From Candidatus Zymogenus sp. (GTDB taxonomy: Bacteria > Desulfobacterota > Zymogenia > Zymogenales > Zymogenaceae): 12,640 bases of DNA. Below the pieces are notes generated by a model. That model ran no database searches and was not told the DNA's origin. It saw only the letters and a list, made by a program, of their open reading frames with translations. The DNA is taken from assembly GCA_030613285.1 (NCBI GenBank), contig JAUWME010000020.1, positions 1 to 12,640 on the forward strand, in the 5' to 3' direction. Shown in pieces: positions 5,909 through 12,640 of the stretch (the first letter of the stretch is position 1; every line of letters begins with the position of its first letter). The position numbers were made by a program, and so were the translations under genes.

Positions 5909-8900
5909 TCATTTTAGATTAGCTATTATTATATCTATCTCTTCAGCGAGAGATTCTAACAGAAATTTAATGATTTCGGTTTTTTTCTCCTTTGCGGCAT
6001 GTTCAATTTGCCCACCCAATATGCTTATTTTCTCCTGTCCAAAGGCGCCTCCGGTCCCCTTTAAGTCATGACCAATTTTATATATATCATCAAATTTCTC
6101 TTTTTTTACTGCCGTCTTGAGTTTTTTCAACACTCCCGGAAGGGTATTCAAATATTCTCTACGTATCTCTTGCAATTCCTCGTCTTCCCCTTCATCATAC
6201 ACATTCCCCTTCTCATCTCTTGACTTCAACTGATATTTCATTTCCTTAAAGAGCACTTCCCTATTGATGGGTTTAGTCAAATATCCATCGCACCCAGCTT
6301 CGCGAATCTTTTCCTCGTCTCCCTTCATGGCATGAGCAGTAAGAGCTATAATCGGGATAGAACTAAATCTCTCATTTGCTTTTATCTTTTGGGTGGCCTC
6401 ATAGCCATCCATAATCGGCATCTGTATATCCATAAGGATAAGGTCAAATTCCTCAGACTCAATCATCTTTAGTGCTTCGGCGCCATTGCCTGCAATGCTT
6501 ACCGAATAACCCTCCTTGCCTAATATTTTTGTAATTAGCTTCTGGTTTATCTTGTTGTCTTCAACAAGGAGAATATTCACAGAAACCCTCTTCTGAACCA
6601 TGACAGGAGGCCTCTCTTCCGCTTTTTGAGATTTAGCTCTCATATCCTTAAGAATCATATCAATTTCTTTTATAACCAAATTAGTAGTAAGATGGCTCTT
6701 GTTCAACAAGGTATGGGATATGCCGTCAAACTTTTCCATATCTTTTTTGGTCATTTCCTTTCCAGTAACGAATATTATCGGTATGTTCCTTAAATCCTGC
6801 TCCTCCTTGAGCCATAACATAAAATCAAACCCACTGATTTCAGGCATAAAAATGTCCAGAATGATTATGTCTACGGGATTTCTTTCTTTCAAAAAAACAA
6901 TTGCCTCTTTCGGGTCTGTGAAGGGGATTGTAGTGAACCCCTCCTCTTCAAGCATCTCATCAAGGAAATCCAGAACCGGCTTTTCGTCATCAACTATCAA
7001 GATTCTAAAATCCTCTTTCTGCTCCTTGGGCTTCATGAGCATTTCAATCTTTTTTACCAGAGACCTGCCTGCAATAGGTTTTTCTAAATAATCGATGGCG
7101 CCCAAGGATATGGCTTTGTTTTTTTCTGTAAGAACTGAAACTACAATAACCGGAATATTAGAAGTTTTTTCGTTCTTCTTCAATTCCCTCAACACCTCCC
7201 AGCCAAAAATATCAGGAAGGATTATATCAAGGATGATAATGGCAGGGAAGTGTTCTTCGGCCAGAGGAATGGTATCTCTACCCATCTTCGAGCTGATAAC
7301 CTCAAAACCGCTCTTCTCAAGAAATTTTCTATAGAGTCTCAAAGTTGAAGGATCGTCTTCTATAATCAGGACTTTTTTCGATTCAACCCTTTGCGTTGCT
7401 TCTTCTTTATTGATAGGTTCCTTTGTCGGGATAGAAAAAGTAAAGGTACTCCCCTTTCCCAATTTAGAAGAAATCTTGACCTTGCCCCCAAGAAGTTCCA
7501 CCAAATTTTTGGTTATGCTCAATCCTAATCCCGTACCTCCATATTGTCTCGTGGTGGAAGCATCGGCCTGTGAAAATGGATCAAAGATAGTTTCTATCTT
7601 TTCAGGAGGGATACCAACTCCAGTATCTTTTACCATTACGGTAAGAAGATGTTTTTCGTCACCCTTTTCTTTCATCTTCACCGAAACATTTACGCTTCCG
7701 GTGTCAGTAAATTTAATTGCATTACCTACAAGGTTTATGATTATCTGTCGTATTTTATCGGGATCGCTTACAATCCGGGATGAAATGTCCTTATCTATTT
7801 TTAATTTGAGGCCCAGTCCCTTCTCCTGTGCCTTTGGATTTAATAGCATGATGGTACTGTTAAAAAGCTCAAGGAGGTAAAACTCCTCTTCATTGACTTT
7901 CATCTTCCCAGACTCGATTTTAGAAAGATCGAGGATATCGTTGATTAAAGACAAAAGGACATTCCCGCTTTCATAAATGGTTTTTACATTTTCTTTTTGT
8001 TCTTCCGTCAGATCCTCTTCCATGAGTAACTCGGAAAAACCGAGAATACCGTTCATGGGAGTTCGTATCTCGTGGGACATATTGGCCAAAAACTCACTCT
8101 TGGCATGATTGGCTTGCTCTGCCCTTAACTTAGCCACCTTTAGTTCTTCCTCACTTTTTATGCGCTCCGATATATCTGTTATAGTTACACCAAGGCCCCC
8201 TTCTACCTTGAAGGCCTTAACAGCAACGTTTAACTCTCCATCTTTTACATCCGTCATGACATCGTCAACAAAAAAGGGATTGCCGGTCTTGATGACTTCT
8301 AAATATTTTTCGTACCTCCCGCTTTCCTTCGATTTTGGAGATATCTCAAGGAGGTTCTTCCCAACAATAAACTCCTTTTGCGCTCCTATTCTATCCAGAA
8401 TAATTTTGTTGACATCAACAATGTTCAACTTTGAATCAAAGAGGAAAAAACCGTCCGTTGCGGAATCCATGAAACTCTTCATCCTGATCTCGCTCTCCCT
8501 CAGTTTCTCCTCAATCTCTTTTTGTTCGGTAATGTCAACGACTGACGCCATCAGATATATAGGTTCACCTGTCCCATCAGTAACTATGTTCGCTGAAAGC
8601 TGGGCATTAAAAGATGAACCGTCCTTTTTGATTGCGACAATTTCACCCACCCAGCTCTCTCTTTTACGTAATGCCTCCACTACCTCCAGGAGTTCATCTC
8701 CTGTACTCCAAAATTCTACAGAAGGTCTTCCCAAAACTTCTTTCGCATCTTCATATCCCCAGTACTTGAGAAATGCAGGATTTACATAGGCCAGTTTTCC
8801 TTTGAGGTCAGAAAGACCTATGGCACTGATGGATGATTCAATTGCCCTGTCTCTAACCCTCAACTCCTCTTCCGCATGCTTTCGCTCCGTGATATCCGTC

Positions 8901-11179
8901 ATAATCCCAGTAATGCCGATCGGCTTTTTATTTTTCCACTGTACACGGCCCGAAATGCTAACGTAGCGGGTGGATCCATCTTTCTCCATCACTCTAAATT
9001 CGTTGGTTTCATTTTGGTTTGCTGTGTTCTGCTTAAAAATTGCTTTTACTCTTGGCAGATCTTCAGGATGAATAAAGGTAGCGATTGATTTGCCTATAAA
9101 TTCATCAACCTTGTAGCCGGAAATTTTTTCTATAATAGGACTGATATAGGTAAAGTTGCCTCCTAAATCAATATTATAAACAACATCATTGAGGTTTTCA
9201 ACCAAATTACGGTAGCTTTCTTCGCTATCTTTTAGCGCTTCCTCTGCCTGCTTTCTCTCGGTGATGTCCCTGATCATCCCATGGTAGCCAATAGTATTCC
9301 CCTCTCTGTCTCTCCTGACGGTTGCTGTTGAAAGGGAATCAATGGGAGTACCGTCTTTTTTCTTAAAGGATATCTCGTAGTCTTTTACAAATCCTCTTTC
9401 TTCAATTTCGCTCAGAAATTTCTTTCTTTCTCCCTTATTCAGATAGAGGTCTAATATATCTATTTCTATAAGCTCATCTCTCGTATATCCGAAAAGCTCC
9501 TCTCCTGCGGGGTTGATGTCAAGAAATCCCCCATCAACCGTAGAAATGTAAACGACGTCCCTGGAGGTCTCGAAGAGATCCCGCCATTTTTCCTCGGATT
9601 GTTTAAGTTCAATCGTACGGTTTATAAGGAGCTCATTGATTTCATTTATATTATTCTCTGCCAGCTTTTTTTCGGTGATATCGGTCATAACGCCGGTTAT
9701 GCCAACAGGTACGCCTTCTTTCAATTGTACACGGGAGGAAGTGCGAAGATGGCAGATTTCACCATCTTTTTTAAAAACCCTAAATTCGTGCGGCTCCTGC
9801 TTTCCACTAACTGTTTGTTCCATACTCTTTAGCAGACCATTGAGGTCATCAGGGTGTACATATTCTATGAAAGGTCGATTTACTATCTCCTCAGGCTTAT
9901 ATCCGAACAATTTCTCAATTGCAGGGCTAATATAAGTAAAATTACCCTCCATATTAATGTTAAATATCACGTCATTGATGTTTTCTACCAGATTACGGTA
10001 GCGCTCTTCACTATCATGTTGTGCCTCCTCTGCCAGCTTTCTCTCGGTGATGTCTCTGGCAATGCCAATTGCGAAGTTGCTGCCCATTATCTCAAATGCA
10101 GAAACGGATAGATCGACATCGAATATTGATCCGTCCTTTTTTTTGGCCTTCAGTTCCAGTGTCTTATCTACAATAGGTCCCTTTCCTGTCCTGACAAATT
10201 CCTCCAGGCCCTTCTTTTTGGCCTCATTATACTCCTTTGGAATTATCAACTCGATAATAGGTTTGTTCAGAACTTCATCCACGGTGAAACCAAAGATGTT
10301 CTCTGCAGCTTTGTTCCAGAGCGTAACTTTGAAAGAATCATCTATTGCTATTATTGCATCCAAAGAGGACTGAATTATCTCACGATGCCAACTTTCGGAT
10401 TGCTTAAGTTGGAGTTCTATATCTTTGCGTTCAGTGATATCAATAAAGCTTTCTAATCCACCTATAATCTCTCCAACATCATTTTTTAGATAAGCAACGT
10501 TTTTTGATATTGTTCTTTTTTCCCCATCTTTTCTTATAATGGTGCATTCTATGTTTGAGATAGATTTTTCTATATCGGAGTCATAAAGACCGCACTTTTC
10601 TTTACATGGATAATCTACAAAAACAGTACAAGGTTTCCCGATGATTTCATTTGCTTTAAAACCTGTTAGTCTCTCAGCTTCTTTGTTCCAAGAGACGATT
10701 TTCTTTTCCTTATCAACTGTAAAAAGAGCAGCTGGGAGCGCATCAAGTATGATCTTCTTTTCACTTTCGGAGCGTTGTATCTTTGCATCGTTCTTCTTCT
10801 GCTCTGTAACATCTCTGGCAATGCCACTTACCCCAACAATCGATTTCCCCTCTTTGATTACACTATTATTGAACTCCAGGATACGAACACTACCATCCTT
10901 TGCAATAATGCTCATTAGTCCCCTGAGTGAGCCTTGTTTTTTTATCTCCTTGAAGTATTCCTGAATTAGCGGGAGGTGCTTAGGAGTAATAAATGCACTT
11001 AAGGGTCGGCCGATAACTTCATTTTGATTGTAGCCGAAAACAGAGTAGAAAGCCTTGTTGACCCTGACAAAGCGACCTTCCGGAAGATCGTGGATAAAGA
11101 CAAGATCGTTCAAATTGTCAAGTACGTTACTATATTGATTTTGGAAGATATTTAGTAAATCATCCTGTTGCTTTTTCAT
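5909..11179 (-). CDS. giant soluble hybrid histidine kinase: 8 PAS, HisKA, HATPase, 3 REC, HPt
   Basis: A 1756-residue multi-step phosphorelay kinase. Eight PAS domains lie at about 13-128, 141-252, 265-382, 390-504, 531-643, 652-767, 775-888 and 895-1007, most closing with a D-I-T-E/S-x-R/K-K motif. HisKA (1027-1092) has phospho-histidine H1036 in SHEIRT. HATPase (1135-1252) has the N box N1149/N1153, DTGVGIP (1185-1191), the F box and GGTGLGLSI (1214-1222). Receivers follow with acceptors D1318, D1442 and D1584; lysines K1367 and K1636 are followed by P, but K1494 by S. The C-terminal HPt domain (about 1670-1756) carries H1704 in GHDLKGTGG. All relay residues are present, so it should work as His-Asp-His. 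There is no membrane segment or signal peptide, so it senses cytoplasmic cues. PAS2 has four cysteines (184, 192, 196, 212) that could bind metal or act in redox sensing. PAS4 and PAS6 are close repeats. ATG with AGAGGT (11186-11191). Length is far above the usual 600-1200 residues. Confidence 0.95.
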   Translation of the reverse strand: MKKQQDDLLNIFQNQYSNVLDNLNDLVFIHDLPEGRFVRVNKAFYSVFGYNQNEVIGRPLSAFITPKHLPLIQEYFKEIKKQGSLRGLMSIIAKDGSVRILEFNNSVIKEGKSIVGVSGIARDVTEQKKNDAKIQRSESEKKIILDALPAALFTVDKEKKIVSWNKEAERLTGFKANEIIGKPCTVFVDYPCKEKCGLYDSDIEKSISNIECTIIRKDGEKRTISKNVAYLKNDVGEIIGGLESFIDITERKDIELQLKQSESWHREIIQSSLDAIIAIDDSFKVTLWNKAAENIFGFTVDEVLNKPIIELIIPKEYNEAKKKGLEEFVRTGKGPIVDKTLELKAKKKDGSIFDVDLSVSAFEIMGSNFAIGIARDITERKLAEEAQHDSEERYRNLVENINDVIFNINMEGNFTYISPAIEKLFGYKPEEIVNRPFIEYVHPDDLNGLLKSMEQTVSGKQEPHEFRVFKKDGEICHLRTSSRVQLKEGVPVGITGVMTDITEKKLAENNINEINELLINRTIELKQSEEKWRDLFETSRDVVYISTVDGGFLDINPAGEELFGYTRDELIEIDILDLYLNKGERKKFLSEIEERGFVKDYEISFKKKDGTPIDSLSTATVRRDREGNTIGYHGMIRDITERKQAEEALKDSEESYRNLVENLNDVVYNIDLGGNFTYISPIIEKISGYKVDEFIGKSIATFIHPEDLPRVKAIFKQNTANQNETNEFRVMEKDGSTRYVSISGRVQWKNKKPIGITGIMTDITERKHAEEELRVRDRAIESSISAIGLSDLKGKLAYVNPAFLKYWGYEDAKEVLGRPSVEFWSTGDELLEVVEALRKRESWVGEIVAIKKDGSSFNAQLSANIVTDGTGEPIYLMASVVDITEQKEIEEKLRESEIRMKSFMDSATDGFFLFDSKLNIVDVNKIILDRIGAQKEFIVGKNLLEISPKSKESGRYEKYLEVIKTGNPFFVDDVMTDVKDGELNVAVKAFKVEGGLGVTITDISERIKSEEELKVAKLRAEQANHAKSEFLANMSHEIRTPMNGILGFSELLMEEDLTEEQKENVKTIYESGNVLLSLINDILDLSKIESGKMKVNEEEFYLLELFNSTIMLLNPKAQEKGLGLKLKIDKDISSRIVSDPDKIRQIIINLVGNAIKFTDTGSVNVSVKMKEKGDEKHLLTVMVKDTGVGIPPEKIETIFDPFSQADASTTRQYGGTGLGLSITKNLVELLGGKVKISSKLGKGSTFTFSIPTKEPINKEEATQRVESKKVLIIEDDPSTLRLYRKFLEKSGFEVISSKMGRDTIPLAEEHFPAIIILDIILPDIFGWEVLRELKKNEKTSNIPVIVVSVLTEKNKAISLGAIDYLEKPIAGRSLVKKIEMLMKPKEQKEDFRILIVDDEKPVLDFLDEMLEEEGFTTIPFTDPKEAIVFLKERNPVDIIILDIFMPEISGFDFMLWLKEEQDLRNIPIIFVTGKEMTKKDMEKFDGISHTLLNKSHLTTNLVIKEIDMILKDMRAKSQKAEERPPVMVQKRVSVNILLVEDNKINQKLITKILGKEGYSVSIAGNGAEALKMIESEEFDLILMDIQMPIMDGYEATQKIKANERFSSIPIIALTAHAMKGDEEKIREAGCDGYLTKPINREVLFKEMKYQLKSRDEKGNVYDEGEDEELQEIRREYLNTLPGVLKKLKTAVKKEKFDDIYKIGHDLKGTGGAFGQEKISILGGQIEHAAKEKKTEIIKFLLESLAEEIDIIIANLK
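8870..9226 (-). repeat. internal duplicate of PAS module, copy 2 (PAS6)
   Basis: Codons 652-770 of the large kinase align without gaps to codons 390-508, with over half the residues identical by eye. Shared landmarks are SEE-x-YRNLVEN, NFTYISP, HP-D/E-DL, EFRV and MTDITE. The same length of 119 residues and the shared flanking linker point to a duplication inside the gene. Confidence 0.75.
9656..10012 (-). repeat. internal duplicate of PAS module, copy 1 (PAS4)
   Basis: Partner of the copy at 8870-9226. The two are separated by one less similar PAS domain (PAS5), so the original event either copied a two-domain block that later diverged or moved a single module. Nucleotide similarity is still visible around the linker ends (compare 9200-9265 with 9985-10050). 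Confidence 0.75.
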
Positions 11180-11221
11180 ACTATTACCTCTAATACCAAA
11201 AAACCTTATGTACTTTGCATC

Positions 11222-11261
11222 TATCTTATTTGATCCTATTGGATTCTATTGAATTCTCTTT
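11222..11261. repeat. degenerate 10-bp tandem repeat upstream of the kinase operon
   Basis: Units TATCTTATTT, GATCCTATTG, GATTCTATTG and AATTCTCTTT follow one another with a 10-bp period; the middle two differ at one base. The array lies in the 125-base gap ahead of the large kinase gene, the only long gap in this part of the window and so the likeliest place for a promoter. It may be a phased binding site or simple slippage. I could not identify convincing -35/-10 or sigma-54 elements. Confidence 0.4.
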
Positions 11262-11304
11262 TTCCGCCTAATTTTTCCCTCCAAGAGCAATTCATACTTT
11301 GCTG

Positions 11305-12099
11305 CTATTTGTCAAGAAGCAGCTTCTTTTCAACAGCCCTCTTTACAATCCTTGAAAGAGTGCTGATATCCAGAGGTTTCTCAATATAGTCATATGCACC
11401 AAGCTTTAAAGCGGTAACCGCACTGTCTTTGTCCGCATTTGCAGTAATTACAATCACCTGGGAGTTTTTCGAGATTGCCTTTACGTGCTTCAATACCTCT
11501 ATGCCGCTTTTTTTTGGCATGACTATATCTACGATGACCACATCGTGCATATATTCGTTAAATTTCCTAATAGCCTCTTCACCATCGTTTACCGTATCTA
11601 CATAAATAAATTTCTCATATTCCAGGCATTCTTTGATTACTTCGACAATTTCTTTTTCGTCATCTACTATGAGAATTTTTGCTCCACTTATTTTGTCTAT
11701 ATCAAGCCCGTGCGGATTATTGTATATAAATTCAAGAGGGTCTCTTATTTTACTATAAGCTTCATTAATCTCTTCTATCTCCTCAATCGTAAAAGGCTTT
11801 GCAAGACAAACATACACACCCTTTTGAAAGCTGGTTTCCATTATAACATCCACAGACTCTCCGGAAATCATCACTGCTGATACCTTGGGGGCTAAATCTC
11901 GAATCTTTGTCAATGTTGCAAAACCGTCAATCTCTGGTATGGAAATGTCTATATAGGCAAGGTTTATATCGTGCTCTCTGACATAATCGATGGCATCATA
12001 ACCGTCTGCTACAGATACCACATTATGTCCCATCATATTAAATACTTCCTCAAGATATTCCCTGATGGTAGGATCGTCATCTACTACTAAGATATTCAC
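11305..12099 (-). CDS. tandem two-receiver response regulator (REC-REC), second copy
   Basis: A 264-residue protein built like its paralogue at 1155-1952. REC1 has D7-D9, D51, S79 and K101-P; REC2 has D146-D147, D191, T219 and K241-P, so both receivers look functional. It ends KRAVEKKLLLDK without an output domain. The start is GTG at 12099, supported by AAGGAGG (12109-12115) nine bases upstream; no better start lies in frame. It follows the partial hybrid kinase after 54 bases and precedes the large kinase after 125 bases. The strongest conservation between copies is in the second receiver and the C-terminal helix; the linker at about 155-170 diverges most. It may link the partial kinase on the right to the large kinase, a guess from position. 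Confidence 0.93.
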   Translation of the reverse strand: MNILVVDDDPTIREYLEEVFNMMGHNVVSVADGYDAIDYVREHDINLAYIDISIPEIDGFATLTKIRDLAPKVSAVMISGESVDVIMETSFQKGVYVCLAKPFTIEEIEEINEAYSKIRDPLEFIYNNPHGLDIDKISGAKILIVDDEKEIVEVIKECLEYEKFIYVDTVNDGEEAIRKFNEYMHDVVIVDIVMPKKSGIEVLKHVKAISKNSQVIVITANADKDSAVTALKLGAYDYIEKPLDISTLSRIVKRAVEKKLLLDK

Positions 12100-12108
12100 T
12101 TTTTTAAA

Positions 12109-12115
12109 CCTCCTT
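12109..12115 (-). promoter_or_regulatory. strong ribosome-binding site for a GTG start
   Basis: AAGGAGG on the minus strand, nine bases before the GTG at 12099. It is the strongest Shine-Dalgarno sequence in front of any large gene here and fixes the start of the two-receiver gene. Confidence 0.75.
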
Positions 12116-12153
12116 ATAACAAAAATAGTTTGCTTCAGGATACTAATGTCGAG

Positions 12154-12640
12154 CTAATTTGATAATAAATCATTCAATTCATGGAGTAGCTTGTCGATTA
12201 CAAAGGGCTTTTCAATATATTTTACCCCGGTAATCTTAAAGAAATGCTGGGTCTCTTTACCCAACACATCACCCGTTACAAAGAGCATCTTATCTATTAG
12301 TTCCGGATATTCTTTCTGAACAAAGGTATAAAGATTATGACCGCTCATTCCCGGCATCTTCATATCAGATATTATAACATCATACCCGCCCTTTTTCAAT
12401 AAATCAACGGCTTTCTCCCCGCTGCCGGCGGCCTCCACAACATAGCCCTCGCTTGACAACACTTCCGATATTAAATCCCTCATGGATTCCTCGTCTTCCA
12501 CAACGAGTACAGATATTGCACCTTCAGGCTTCTTCGACCTCTCAATTTTGATTTCTTCCTCTTCTGCAATATCTTTCACTATCGGAAGCTCGATGGTGAA
12601 TTTTGCGCCTTTGCCTATCTCACTCTCTACATTCATTTTT
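12154..12640 (-). CDS. C-terminal part of a hybrid histidine kinase (HATPase end plus REC)
   Basis: The gene runs off the right edge. The first visible residues, NVESEIGKGAKFTIELPIV, are the last strands of a HATPase_c domain, so the internal ATG at 12636 is not the true start. After an acidic linker (about 21-38 of the visible part) comes a complete receiver domain: acidic E47-D48, phospho-acceptor D91, T121 and K143-P. The product ends at the receiver with no HPt or output domain, so phosphate would have to pass to another protein, such as an HPt-bearing kinase or the two-receiver protein encoded 54 bases downstream. The sensory and HisKA portions are outside the window. Confidence 0.88.
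   Translation of the reverse strand, partial: KMNVESEIGKGAKFTIELPIVKDIAEEEEIKIERSKKPEGAISVLVVEDEESMRDLISEVLSSEGYVVEAAGSGEKAVDLLKKGGYDVIISDMKMPGMSGHNLYTFVQKEYPELIDKMLFVTGDVLGKETQHFFKITGVKYIEKPFVIDKLLHELNDLLSN

Noticed and set aside
8109..8789. 226-codon open frame on the plus strand inside the large kinase gene
   Set aside because: It lies opposite clear PAS and HisKA coding sequence, has serine-rich composition typical of antisense frames, and matches no family I recognise.

Overview
This window looks like part of a bacterial chromosome carrying a dense signalling operon next to a tRNA-associated integration site. The base composition is moderately AT-rich, and the genes encode large multi-PAS hybrid kinases, tandem receiver proteins, an HD-GYP remnant, a GspE/PilB-type ATPase and type IV prepilins. 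That mix is most typical of Desulfobacterota (former Deltaproteobacteria) or nearby phyla. No 16S or other marker is present, so this assignment is a guess.

Left end (1-1150). Positions 1-318 hold no recognisable gene. On the minus strand, 451-495 is the 3' half of a tRNA-Ala(GGC) gene, running from the anticodon loop to CCA and followed by its own intrinsic terminator (398-433). The 5' half is absent. A few dozen bases away, at 551-590, lie four direct repeats with an exact 10-bp period. This is the usual signature of a tyrosine-recombinase attachment site with arm-type sites, so DNA to the right of about 495 may be one end of an integrated element. No integrase gene lies in the window. A shortened HD-GYP phosphodiesterase gene (744-1133) breaks off right after its HD motif near position 858.

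Main module (1155-12640, all minus strand). In transcription order it contains: the end of a hybrid histidine kinase (cut by the window edge); a two-receiver protein (11305-12099); a soluble 1756-residue hybrid kinase with eight PAS domains, HisKA, HATPase, three receivers and an HPt domain; a single-receiver protein; a GspE/PilB-type ATPase; a zinc-finger membrane protein with a pseudopilin-like C-terminus; a classic prepilin carrying a proline hinge and a lectin-like C-terminal domain; and a second two-receiver protein (1155-1952). The latter is about 69% identical to the first, so paralogues bracket the module. Gaps from the large kinase to the lectin pilin are only 30, 8, 12 and 4 nt, which argues for one transcript with translational coupling.

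Reading of the whole: a multi-input phosphorelay with nine receiver domains and no DNA-binding output is physically linked to a pilus/pseudopilus motor and two unusual prepilin-like proteins. The inferred role is signal-controlled assembly or display of an adhesive surface filament. Both prepilin-like proteins are modular: one has a cytoplasmic zinc finger ahead of a possible cleavage site, and the other has a lectin-like domain behind it. This combination is the most interesting part of the window.
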